A stretch of 64,000 bases of DNA from Bacillota bacterium (GTDB lineage Bacteria; Bacillota_I; Bacilli_A; Izemoplasmatales; Hujiaoplasmataceae): contig JAHIVB010000008.1 in assembly GCA_018816905.1 (NCBI GenBank), positions 124,001 to 188,000 of the forward strand. Direction: 5' to 3'. Shown piece after piece: positions 49,720-57,537 of the stretch. The notes beneath the pieces were generated by a model, which ran no database searches, was not told where the DNA came from, and saw only the letters and a list, made by a program, of their open reading frames with translations. Made by a program: the position numbers and the translations under genes. The number at the start of each line of letters is the position of its first letter. The first letter of the stretch is position 1.

Positions 49720-50577
49720 ATGTTTGGACGAAGAAGTGACGGAGTACTTGTCAAGACCATTGATCCTATCATGAAATTGACACCCCATATCATGCCAGAT
49801 AGAAATGATGCCCAAGTTATGAGTATGTATGAAATCAATTGTAAAGCAATGGACGAATACATTTTCAAGCAAAGAAAAGAAAACCAACTTCGATTCAGTT
49901 ACATGCATATTCTAATTGCCGCAATGCTGAGAACCGTTGCATTGCATCCAAAATTAAATCGTTTTGTCATCAATCGCCGTGTATACAAACGTAATACGAT
50001 TCAGATCTCCTTCATCGTAAAAAAGGCGCTCGTAGATAATGCTGAAGAATCGACCATCAAAATGACTTTTGACGGTACAGAAAACATCTTTAAAACCAAA
50101 GAGATGATGGACAAGGAAATCGAAGCCAATACGAAAACCACTTCTTTTAATGACACGGACGCATTAGCTAAATGGTTGACGATTGTTCCTATGAGATTCG
50201 TAGTAGGATTATTGAAATTTATGGACAAACACGGGATTCTTCCTAAAAGCATCATCAACTTAAGTCCATTCCATACTTCGGTATTTTTGACCAACTTAAA
50301 ATCAATTAAAATGAACTATGCTTATCACCATATCTATAATTTTGGATCGACCTCCATTTTCGTTGCGATGGGAAAAGAAAAATATGAACCTGTTGTTCTT
50401 GATCATGATGAAGAAAAAATAGGGAGTGCGAAAATAATGAAGGCTGGTGTTGTTATCGACGAAAGAATCTGTGATGGACTTTATTATGGAAATTCAATGA
50501 GAGAATTCATGAAGCTCGTTGCCAATCCAGCATTGCTTGAAGTTTCTCTTGAAAAGAAAATAGAAGATCAAAAGTAG
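49720..50577 (+). CDS. Stand-alone E2-type acyltransferase-like protein with altered active site
   Basis: A 285-residue protein resembling the catalytic domain of 2-oxoacid dehydrogenase E2 (CAT-like fold) with no lipoyl or E1/E3-binding domain. Family-like blocks are ISFIVKKALV near residue 100, INLSPFHTSVFLTNL and SSTSIFVAMGK-like GSTSIFVAMG. The active-site segment reads VVIDERICDG (residues 244-253), whereas catalytic E2 proteins have D-H-R-x2-D-G; the His position is Glu248 here. It may therefore do different chemistry or be structural. AGGAGGAATT precedes ATG 49720. It is monogenic, with its own promoter and terminator, and no pyruvate dehydrogenase genes are near. Confidence 0.75.
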   Translation: MFGRRSDGVLVKTIDPIMKLTPHIMPDRNDAQVMSMYEINCKAMDEYIFKQRKENQLRFSYMHILIAAMLRTVALHPKLNRFVINRRVYKRNTIQISFIVKKALVDNAEESTIKMTFDGTENIFKTKEMMDKEIEANTKTTSFNDTDALAKWLTIVPMRFVVGLLKFMDKHGILPKSIINLSPFHTSVFLTNLKSIKMNYAYHHIYNFGSTSIFVAMGKEKYEPVVLDHDEEKIGSAKIMKAGVVIDERICDGLYYGNSMREFMKLVANPALLEVSLEKKIEDQK

Positions 50578-50603
50578 CCAAACCGCTACTTTTTCTTTTT
50601 TTT
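50570..50603 (+). terminator. Terminator of the E2-like gene
   Basis: AAAAGTAGC - CAAACC - GCTACTTTTT followed by more T; the stop codon is inside the stem. Confidence 0.85.
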
Positions 50604-50679
50604 CTGTATAAAACATGTAAAAGGTACCAAAAATGCATCCACATTTGTTATTATAGTATTAATGAAAGGCTGTGATATT

Positions 50680-51396
50680 TTGGCAAAACTGGTATATGTA
50701 CTTGATGACGACGAAAACATTCGAAATATCATTGAAAAGTTCCTGATTTACGAGGGGTTCCAAGTCGAAAAATTTAGAACCGGCACGGACTTGCTTCAAA
50801 AATATGAACTGAATAAACCTGACTGCTTCGTTATCGACATCATGCTTCCGGATATGAGCGGGTTCAAGGTTTGCCAACGCATTCGTGAGGAATCCAACAT
50901 TCCTATTTTGTTTGTGTCTGCCAAAGGAGAAGAGATGGACCGAATTCTTGGTCTCGAAATTGGCGGAGACGATTACATTACAAAACCATTTTCAGGAAGA
51001 GAGTTAGCGGTCAGAGTAAAAGCATTGCTACGAAGAAGTGTTAACACATCTTTAATGGAAGATCTTGGTACTTTTGAACTTGGGAAATTAGTCTTCAAGC
51101 TTGACCAAAGAGAAATTCTTTGTAATGGAGAGCCATTGATATTTACTGCGAAAGAGTATGATTTATTCGTATTATTGTCAAAAAACAGCCCAAAGGCTTT
51201 TTCTAGAGAAGAGTTGTTTAGACTTGTTTGGAAATGGGAAGTCATCGATGGCACAAGAAGTGTTGATGACCTCGTCAAAAGAATTAGAAAGAAATTAACT
51301 TCAATTGACAGTTTGGTTGAAATCAAAACTGTTTTTGGATATGGTTATAAAGTTCAATTGGAAGGCGGAAGTGATGCCCTTGACAATCAGGCGTAA
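50680..51396 (+). CDS. OmpR/PhoB-family response regulator
   Basis: DNA-binding response regulator of about 238 residues. The receiver has DDDENIRNI, the phosphoacceptor Asp in CFVIDIMLPDMSG, FVSAKGEE and the conserved Lys in YITKPFS. The winged-helix effector has FTAKEYDLFVLLSKN, SREELFRLVW and DDLVKRIRKKL. Start TTG 50680 is proposed because AAAGG lies upstream; an in-frame ATG at 50662 is close to a possible -10 (TATAGT 50652-50657) and has no binding site, but cannot be excluded. It is coupled to the kinase gene by a 23-base overlap. Confidence 0.9.
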   Translation: MAKLVYVLDDDENIRNIIEKFLIYEGFQVEKFRTGTDLLQKYELNKPDCFVIDIMLPDMSGFKVCQRIREESNIPILFVSAKGEEMDRILGLEIGGDDYITKPFSGRELAVRVKALLRRSVNTSLMEDLGTFELGKLVFKLDQREILCNGEPLIFTAKEYDLFVLLSKNSPKAFSREELFRLVWKWEVIDGTRSVDDLVKRIRKKLTSIDSLVEIKTVFGYGYKVQLEGGSDALDNQA

Positions 51397-52723
51397 ACTA
51401 CTTTACTATTACGGCGTGTTTTTGGCCATATCATATGGAATAGCGGCGGTATTAACCGGCGTTTTTATTTCTAGTGGCTTGAACAGACTTCTTTATAGCA
51501 ATATCGCAGATTTAAACGATAATATCGTGGAAGTATTAGAATCAAGTGAAGAAACAGATTTTTCAAAAACCCTAATTACCGCAAAAGAGTACACCGGTGT
51601 CGATTTGCTTGTATATCAAAATGACATTATCTATTATTCATCCATATCTACAATCGCTTTAGATCTTGAAAATGCATTTCAAGTTAGTTCTTTATATAGT
51701 GTCTACCGAGTGACGAGTGGTGACCAATATTATTATTTTACCCATTCTGAAGTCAAAAATGGTGAATATCAAGTCTATGTCTTTCGTGTCGAAGGATCAT
51801 TGATGGGGGATAACGAAACCATTTTATTGATGAGTTTCATTGGCGTTGTCTTTTTGTCGATTGCAATTTCCTTAATCTCAGTTTTTTCAGCAAAAACCTT
51901 TGCCTTACCCGCACGAGTTCTTGCGAATTACGTCAATAACCTTTCCTTCCAGGACAAACCGAAACGGAGACCGGTTTTTGACATTAGCGAATACGAAGAA
52001 TTATCGATCGCACTCGAAAGAGCGCATTCCCGCGTTTATGAATATTCAAAGGCCGAGCAAGAATTTCTTCATAATTTCTCTCACGAGATGAAAACACCGC
52101 TTACAAACATTTATAGTTATTCAGAAGCATTATATTACGGTGTCCTTTCCGAAAAAGAAATGAAGGACACTTCGCTTGTGATTATGCATGAAAGCGAGAA
52201 ATTGAAAGACTTCATCAATCAAGTTCTATATTTGGGAAGATTAGACCGTGTGGGTGAAGCATTAAACGTCAGCCGAGTGAATCTCGTTGACATCATAGGC
52301 GATGCCCTTAACAGCATCGACATTCAAGCAAAAGAAAAAGGAATCAAGCTTGACTTTAGGCACGAACAAGAAGACGTCTATTTGTTCGGAGACGCAGAAA
52401 AATTGGAAGTAGCACTTGTCAACTTGCTAGCAAATGCGGTAAGGTATGCCAAAACGATTATCATCATTCATTTGAAAGTGACGACCGATAAAGTAATCAT
52501 TACGATTGACGATGACGGCATCGGTATTGACGAGTCCATTCGAGATGAAATCTGGGAACGTTATTTCATTGGAAAAGAAGGCCATACCGGTCTAGGATTG
52601 ACTATTACAAAAGCCATCATTGAAAAACATCAAGCAACGATTTCAGTCGATGAGAATTCAATGAAAGGCGCTCGGTTTATCATAGAATTTACCATGAATA
52701 AAAAAATTGTGGTCTCTTTGTAA
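51374..52723 (+). CDS. Sensor histidine kinase
   Basis: Membrane histidine kinase of 449 residues, partner of the preceding regulator. Membrane segments at about 11-33 and 150-172 flank a small extracytoplasmic sensor of roughly 115 residues. A HAMP-like linker leads to the phosphoacceptor block HNFSHEMKTPLTNIYSYSE, then NLLANAVRYAKT (N box), ITIDDDGIGID (G1) and GLGLTITKAIIE (G2). ATG 51374 lies inside the regulator gene after GAAGGCGGA. The stimulus is unknown; no target gene is directly linked. Confidence 0.92.
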   Translation: MPLTIRRKLLYYYGVFLAISYGIAAVLTGVFISSGLNRLLYSNIADLNDNIVEVLESSEETDFSKTLITAKEYTGVDLLVYQNDIIYYSSISTIALDLENAFQVSSLYSVYRVTSGDQYYYFTHSEVKNGEYQVYVFRVEGSLMGDNETILLMSFIGVVFLSIAISLISVFSAKTFALPARVLANYVNNLSFQDKPKRRPVFDISEYEELSIALERAHSRVYEYSKAEQEFLHNFSHEMKTPLTNIYSYSEALYYGVLSEKEMKDTSLVIMHESEKLKDFINQVLYLGRLDRVGEALNVSRVNLVDIIGDALNSIDIQAKEKGIKLDFRHEQEDVYLFGDAEKLEVALVNLLANAVRYAKTIIIIHLKVTTDKVIITIDDDGIGIDESIRDEIWERYFIGKEGHTGLGLTITKAIIEKHQATISVDENSMKGARFIIEFTMNKKIVVSL

Positions 52724-52748
52724 AAAACCTTTTTCAGACTTCAACATT

Positions 52749-52757
52749 TGATATAAT
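52749..52757 (+). promoter_or_regulatory. Extended -10 promoter of the candidate small RNA/leader
   Basis: TGATATAAT 26 bases after the kinase stop; predicted start of transcription about 52763-52765. Confidence 0.5.
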
Positions 52758-52762
52758 TTATT

Positions 52763-52870
52763 TGTAGTTTATGATCAAAAACACCATCCGACTTAGGGCA
52801 GTTATAAGAAAACAAACCCTCTCCTATTAGAATCCATTTGATTTTCTAAGTCGAAAAATGGTGTTTTTTA
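52763..52870 (+). ncRNA. Candidate small RNA or attenuator ending in a strong terminator
   Basis: A predicted transcript of about 107 bases. Its outer stem pairs AAAAACACCAT (52777-52787) with ATGGTGTTTTT (52858-52868), then CGACTTAG (52789-52796) with CTAAGTCG (52846-52853), separated by a one-sided A-bulge, and the 3' arm runs into TTTTTT. The inner loop of about 49 bases holds CCCTCTCC (52817-52824), complementary to GA-rich ribosome binding sites, including GAGAGG at 52894-52899 before the next gene. It matches no RNA family I recognise. Confidence 0.5.
52771..52830 (+). CDS. Possible 19-residue leader peptide with Arg-Leu-Arg motif
   Basis: ATG 52771 opens a frame MIKNTIRLRAVIRKQTLSY, stop TAG 52828-52830, inside the candidate leader RNA. 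It has no Shine-Dalgarno site and would start about seven bases after the predicted transcript end. Codons 7-9 (Arg-Leu-Arg) lie in the 5' arm of the terminator stem. The R-x-R motif is the macrolide-dependent arrest sequence of ErmD-type leader peptides, which makes attenuation possible; translation is unproven. Confidence 0.25.
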   Translation: MIKNTIRLRAVIRKQTLSY

Positions 52871-52880
52871 TTTGAATTTT

Positions 52881-52889
52881 TGTTATAAT
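52881..52889 (+). promoter_or_regulatory. Extended -10 promoter of the two-segment membrane protein gene
   Basis: TGTTATAAT directly after the preceding terminator, 20 bases before the start codon. Confidence 0.5.
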
Positions 52890-52908
52890 GGTGAGAGAGG
52901 TGAATACC

Positions 52909-53142
52909 ATGGATTTATTTATGAAAATACTTTTATTGCTGATTGGACTTGGATTTGCTTATGTTGGATTTCGATTTTTAATTTCAAGCAAAAAGATTAT
53001 TCAAGCCATTCAAAAATATAAGTATCATCAGACAGCTGAACCAAGAAAACAAGAATTGATTATGGCGAAAATTATGGGCGGACTCTTGTTGTTGATTGGA
53101 TTGTATTACGCCGTCTTATCTGTTATCGGTCTATTATCGTAA
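52909..53142 (+). CDS. Small membrane protein of unknown function
   Basis: A 77-residue protein with two membrane segments, about residues 4-25 (ILLLLIGLGFAYVGFRFL) and 53-76 (MGGLLLLIGLYYAVLSVIGL), joined by a basic cytosolic loop. No family is recognised. GAGAGAGGTGA precedes ATG 52909. It stands alone between two hairpins. Its binding site is complementary to a C-rich loop of the RNA just upstream. Confidence 0.7.
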   Translation: MDLFMKILLLLIGLGFAYVGFRFLISSKKIIQAIQKYKYHQTAEPRKQELIMAKIMGGLLLLIGLYYAVLSVIGLLS

Positions 53143-53179
53143 AAGAGCAATATCCTTATGGAGGTTTTGCTCTTTTTTT
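53141..53179 (+). terminator. Terminator of the small membrane protein gene
   Basis: AAAAGAGCAA ... TTGCTCTTTTTTT with a small inner hairpin. Confidence 0.88.
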
Positions 53180-53230
53180 ATTCATCTAATCGATGTGGAC
53201 CGAAAAAGCCCTAGTTTCGCAAAAAAAAGA

Positions 53231-53259
53231 TTGAATAAAGAAGATTCTTTTGATAAAAT
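53231..53259 (+). promoter_or_regulatory. Promoter of the ABC-F gene
   Basis: -35 TTGAAT (53231-53236), 17 bases, -10 TAAAAT (53254-53259). Confidence 0.7.
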
Positions 53260-53313
53260 TAAAATAAAGGTCAAACACAATTCACAAATAACGACCGGAG
53301 AGGACGTGATCTC

Positions 53314-55161
53314 ATGAGCTTACTACAAATTAACAATCTTAAAAAAACATTTGGCGGTAATGTCCTTTTTGATCATGTCACGCTTGAAGTCAATCGTAAC
53401 GATAAGGTTGCGTTGATTGGCAGGAATGGTGTTGGCAAGTCTACTTTGATTAAAATGATATTAGGTGAAATTACCCCGGATTCTGGGGATATTTTTATTT
53501 TTGGGGGAGCTGTGATTGGTTATCTTAGCCAAGATGTATTAAGCCAAGACGACTTGACGCTCAAAGAAGAAGTACTCCTCGTATTTGATCACTTGGTCAA
53601 ACTAGAAAAGTTGATTAAAGGTATAACCAAAGAATTGGAAACCGAACACTCAATCCATCTCATCGAAAAATACAGTCGTCTTGAGGAAGAATACAGAATC
53701 AAAGGCGGATACGAGTATCACACTTTTATTGATATGATTTTATCGAAATTTGGATTTTTACGTACCGATTATGACAGAAAAGTTTCTTCATTTTCCGGAG
53801 GAGAAAAAACGAGAGTCGCATTTGCCAAACTTCTATTGCAAAAACCGGATATTCTTCTCCTTGACGAGCCAACAAATCACATGGACATTGAAATCATTGA
53901 ATGGCTTGAATCCTATCTCAAGAATTATGACGGCGCTGTTTTTGTCGTAACCCATGACAAATACTTCATTAATAAGATTGTGAATAAAATCTATGAATTG
54001 GACCAAGATACTCTCCAAGTATACTACGGCAAATATGATGATTATGAGATAGAAAAAGTCGCAAGATACGAGATATTGATGAAACAATTTATTCGTCAAA
54101 ATAAAGAAATAGCTCATCTTCAGAGCTTTGTGGATAGGTTTAGATACAAAGCTTCAAAAGCAAAAAGTGCGCAAGACCGAATCAAAAAACTTGCTAGAAT
54201 AGATAGATTGGATAAACCTGTAACGCATCATCAAAACGTAAAAATGGCATTCCACAGTCGAAGACCGACGGATGCGATTATTTTAGAAACAAGAAATCTG
54301 TCGATTGGCTATGATGTGCCTTTATTTGAAAATATCAATCTCGAAATGAGAGGATTTGAAAAAATAGGTATCATCGGTCCCAACGGTGCAGGGAAGACCA
54401 CTTTTGTAAAAACAGTCATTGAAGATTTAGAACCCTTAAAAGGCGAGGTCGTTTTCCATAAACCACTGAAAATCGGATACTTTGATCAAAATCAAGAATT
54501 TGAGAACGAAAGCATCTCTTTACTGGACATGCTTCATGGGATATATCCAACAAAAACCTTGCAGGAAGTCAGATCTTTGCTTGCAAGAGTTCTCTTCAGT
54601 GCCGATGATGTATTCAAACAAATCAAGGTCCTTTCCGGAGGAGAAAAAGTCAGGTTAAGACTCTTGTTATTGATGCTTGAAGAACCTGAACTTCTGATTC
54701 TAGATGAACCGACCAATCATTTGGATATCGATACAAAAACCATTGTAGAAGATATCTTTGAAGAGTTTATTGGCCCGATTATTTTTATCTCGCATGATCG
54801 ATACTTCATTAACAAAGTAGCGACGAAAATCATCAGTCTTCATCCAGCTCAATTTGAAATATTCGATGGAAATTACGATGAGTATCAAGCAAAACGTGAA
54901 ATCAATAAACTTGAAAAACCAGTTCAAAAGAAAGAGAAAATTAGAACAATCTCATTGGACAAACAAATTAAAAAACTTGAAAAGGAAATTGACGATCTCC
55001 AAAAAAACATTCAAATTGAAAAGGATTCTCTCTTTTTACCAAAGAATTATTCTGACAAATCCGTTTATGATTCGATTGTAGAATCCATTCATCTTTCAGA
55101 AGAAAAGGCCAATCGATTATTCGAAGAGCTAATCAGCTTGACTCAGGCGAACGAATTCTAA
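53314..55161 (+). CDS. ABC-F family ATPase (YdiF-like)
   Basis: Soluble protein of 615 residues with two ATP-binding cassettes and no membrane domain. NBD1: IGRNGVGKST, FSGGEKTRVAFAKLL and LLLDEPTNHMD. NBD2: IGPNGAGKTT, LSGGEKVRLRLLLLM and LILDEPTNHLD. The linker contains FVDRFRYKASKAKSAQDRIK, and a C-terminal coiled coil (about 545-612) follows. ABC-F proteins act on the ribosome. The linker and C-terminal arm are closest in style to housekeeping YdiF rather than to known resistance proteins, but resistance activity cannot be excluded. GGAGAGGACGTGATC precedes the start. Confidence 0.9.
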   Translation: MSLLQINNLKKTFGGNVLFDHVTLEVNRNDKVALIGRNGVGKSTLIKMILGEITPDSGDIFIFGGAVIGYLSQDVLSQDDLTLKEEVLLVFDHLVKLEKLIKGITKELETEHSIHLIEKYSRLEEEYRIKGGYEYHTFIDMILSKFGFLRTDYDRKVSSFSGGEKTRVAFAKLLLQKPDILLLDEPTNHMDIEIIEWLESYLKNYDGAVFVVTHDKYFINKIVNKIYELDQDTLQVYYGKYDDYEIEKVARYEILMKQFIRQNKEIAHLQSFVDRFRYKASKAKSAQDRIKKLARIDRLDKPVTHHQNVKMAFHSRRPTDAIILETRNLSIGYDVPLFENINLEMRGFEKIGIIGPNGAGKTTFVKTVIEDLEPLKGEVVFHKPLKIGYFDQNQEFENESISLLDMLHGIYPTKTLQEVRSLLARVLFSADDVFKQIKVLSGGEKVRLRLLLLMLEEPELLILDEPTNHLDIDTKTIVEDIFEEFIGPIIFISHDRYFINKVATKIISLHPAQFEIFDGNYDEYQAKREINKLEKPVQKKEKIRTISLDKQIKKLEKEIDDLQKNIQIEKDSLFLPKNYSDKSVYDSIVESIHLSEEKANRLFEELISLTQANEF

Positions 55162-55174
55162 ACGTATATTAATA

Positions 55175-55195
55175 GAAAGTTCTCTACGAACTTTC
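55175..55195 (+). terminator. Hairpin after the ABC-F gene (no T-run)
   Basis: GAAAGTTC - TCTAC - GAACTTTC, a perfect eight-pair stem without a downstream T-tract. It is close to a TGTTAAAAT extended -10 at about 55206-55214 before the NUDIX gene, so it may be regulatory rather than a terminator. Confidence 0.45.
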
Positions 55196-55243
55196 CATGA
55201 ATTGTGTTAAAATGATATTAGAAGCGTTTAAGGAGATGAAGAA

Positions 55244-55756
55244 ATGAATCCGATATTTGTTATCACAGATACCTTGGTGGATATTCCTCCAAAAATCAAT
55301 ACCAGAGAAGATGTCAGAGCCATCATTTTAAACGAATCAAAAATATTATTAATGTATTCAAATACAGACCAAATGTATGGGACTCCAGGCGGTGGAATTA
55401 CACTCAATGAGTCCAAACTGGACACTTTATACCGTGAATTACTAGAAGAGGTGGGCGGAATCAATGTCAAAATTGTCGAGTACTTCGGCCAAACCGAAGA
55501 AATAAGACTATCAAGACGTACTGAGAAGCCTGTGAATATCCTAACCGATTACTATCATGTCGACATTCAAGATTATGTCAATGGATCTCTTGAAGAACAT
55601 GAAGAGGAAATGGGTCTCGAGCCCAAATGGGTTCCGATTGACGAAGCGATTCGTCAAAATGAATCTGCCTTGAAATCGCGTAAAGATAAATTCATTACTT
55701 TCTTTTATACACAAACGGAAATCTTAAAAGTTGTCAGAGATAGATTTGGGCTTTAG
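55244..55756 (+). CDS. NUDIX hydrolase
   Basis: Hydrolase of 170 residues acting on nucleoside diphosphate derivatives. The NUDIX box is complete: GGGITLNESKLDTLYRELLEEVGG fits G-x5-E-x7-R-E-U-x-E-E-x-G-U (given here in two parts: GGGITLNESKLDTL and YRELLEEVGGI). The substrate cannot be predicted. TAAGGAGATGAAGAA precedes the start; argS follows 32 bases after the stop. Confidence 0.9.
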   Translation: MNPIFVITDTLVDIPPKINTREDVRAIILNESKILLMYSNTDQMYGTPGGGITLNESKLDTLYRELLEEVGGINVKIVEYFGQTEEIRLSRRTEKPVNILTDYYHVDIQDYVNGSLEEHEEEMGLEPKWVPIDEAIRQNESALKSRKDKFITFFYTQTEILKVVRDRFGL

Positions 55757-55788
55757 TCCGAATTTATTTTTGTGAAAGGGTGATTTAG

Positions 55789-57495
55789 ATGATTGAAAAA
55801 ATCAAACAAGAAATCAAAAACGAAATAGAAAAGAGTATTCTAATGAAGTACGAGAGCAGTGCTCCCGTCATTGTCGAAGAACCCAAAAAAGCATCGCAAG
55901 GAGATATCTCCGTGCCCGTTTTTACGATTGTCAAAGCACTCGGTAAACCCATGCCAGAAATCGTATCGTTTGTTAAAAATGTAATCGAAGAAAGCCCTTG
56001 GGCCACCTATTTGGAAGAAATCACTCCAATGGGAGGATTTATCAATCTATTATTGAAAAAATCATCCGTTGGTAAAAGAATCGTAGAAGATTTCTTTTCC
56101 GAAGAACATTTCGGATCCAGTGAAATTGGAAAAGGAAAAACCGTTTGTATAGATTATTCCTCACCGAATATCGCAAAATCATTCTCAATCGGTCACTTGC
56201 GTTCAACCATTATCGGACATTCGATAGGAAACATCCTAGAGAAGTGTGGGTACAAAATCGTAAGAATCAATCATTTAGGTGATTTTGGAACTCAGTTCGG
56301 GAAAATCATCTATGCTTATCTCAATTTTGGAGACAAAGAAGCGGTCAAGCAAAATCCGGTTGAAGAACTAGCTAAACTCTACGTTGAATTCCATGAACTT
56401 GCGAAAGAACAACCGGAGTTAGAAGACAAGGCAAGAGAGATATTCAAAGAACTCGAACAAAATAATCCCGAGTATGTCGCTTTATGGGCTTGGTTCCGGG
56501 AAGAGTCATTAAAGGATTATATGAAAGTATATAATCTTCTTAAAGTGTCGTTTGATTCATACCACGGTGAAGCATTTTATAATGATAAAATGGCAGCAGT
56601 CATCGATGAGTTAAAACAAAAGAATTTATTAAAAAAAGACCAAGGGGCGATGATTGTCGATCTTGGTGAAGCTTATCCTCCTGCATTGATTCAAAAGAGC
56701 GATGGGTCAACTTTGTACATTACAAGAGACCTTTCAGCATTATTCTACAGGAAAAATACCTATCACTTCGATAAAGTCTTATATGTCGTTGGAAATGAAC
56801 AGAAACTTCACTTCGATCAAATCAAGAAAGTGGTAGACTTAATGGGATATGACTTCTCTGATCAAATCGTCCATGTGAATTTCGGTCTTGTCCTTCAAGA
56901 CGGAAAAAAGATGTCAACGAGAAAAGGAAAAACCGTTAAACTTGAAGACGTCTTGCAAGAAGCCATCAATTTAAGCTTAACTTATATTGAGGAAAAGAAT
57001 CCCGATTTGGAAAACAAAGAGCTTACAGCTGAAAAAATCGGAGTTAGTGCAGTTGTATTTAATGATCTAAAAAATTATAGAAGTGGTGATTTTGAATTTA
57101 ATCTCACAGATATGGTCAATTTTTCAGGTCAAACGGGTCCCTATTTACAATACACATCGGTTCGGATTACTTCGATACTTGAATCCGTCGATTATCATGA
57201 ATTAACAGCATTCAATCCTGTGTTTTTTGAATATGATCCAGCCTTTGAAATGCTCAAACAGATCAGCATCTATAAAGATATCATCGAAAAGAGTGCAGAA
57301 GAGTATGCGCCTAGTATATTGGCGAAATATTTGCTCAATATGGCCAGTCTTTTCAATACGTATTATGCAAAAGAAAAAATCAATGTCGAAGACGAATTGG
57401 AACGGAACACAAAGTGCCGTTTAATCTACATGGTCAGAAACGTCTTAAACGACGGAATGCGTCTTCTTGGCATGCAACCAATCGAAAAAATGTAA
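55789..57495 (+). CDS. argS: Arginine--tRNA ligase
   Basis: Class I synthetase of 568 residues, usual length. The N-terminal additional domain (1-110) is followed by the catalytic core with DYSSPNIAKSFSIGHLRST (HIGH-like IGHL) and KKMSTRKGKTV (KMSK-like), and a helical anticodon-binding domain (DALR) from about 450, beginning after SGQTGPYLQY. GAAAGGGTGATTTAG precedes ATG 55789. Unlike trpS and alaS, no T-box is visible upstream. Confidence 0.96.
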   Translation: MIEKIKQEIKNEIEKSILMKYESSAPVIVEEPKKASQGDISVPVFTIVKALGKPMPEIVSFVKNVIEESPWATYLEEITPMGGFINLLLKKSSVGKRIVEDFFSEEHFGSSEIGKGKTVCIDYSSPNIAKSFSIGHLRSTIIGHSIGNILEKCGYKIVRINHLGDFGTQFGKIIYAYLNFGDKEAVKQNPVEELAKLYVEFHELAKEQPELEDKAREIFKELEQNNPEYVALWAWFREESLKDYMKVYNLLKVSFDSYHGEAFYNDKMAAVIDELKQKNLLKKDQGAMIVDLGEAYPPALIQKSDGSTLYITRDLSALFYRKNTYHFDKVLYVVGNEQKLHFDQIKKVVDLMGYDFSDQIVHVNFGLVLQDGKKMSTRKGKTVKLEDVLQEAINLSLTYIEEKNPDLENKELTAEKIGVSAVVFNDLKNYRSGDFEFNLTDMVNFSGQTGPYLQYTSVRITSILESVDYHELTAFNPVFFEYDPAFEMLKQISIYKDIIEKSAEEYAPSILAKYLLNMASLFNTYYAKEKINVEDELERNTKCRLIYMVRNVLNDGMRLLGMQPIEKM

Positions 57496-57537
57496 CTACT
57501 AAAAAGATCCATATCGATAAGAAAAGAGGTGAGTGAT

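Noticed and set aside
53314-55161. Calling the ABC-F protein an antibiotic resistance factor
   Set aside because: The linker and C-terminal coiled coil look like housekeeping YdiF-type proteins, and a terminator and own promoter separate it from the candidate leader upstream.
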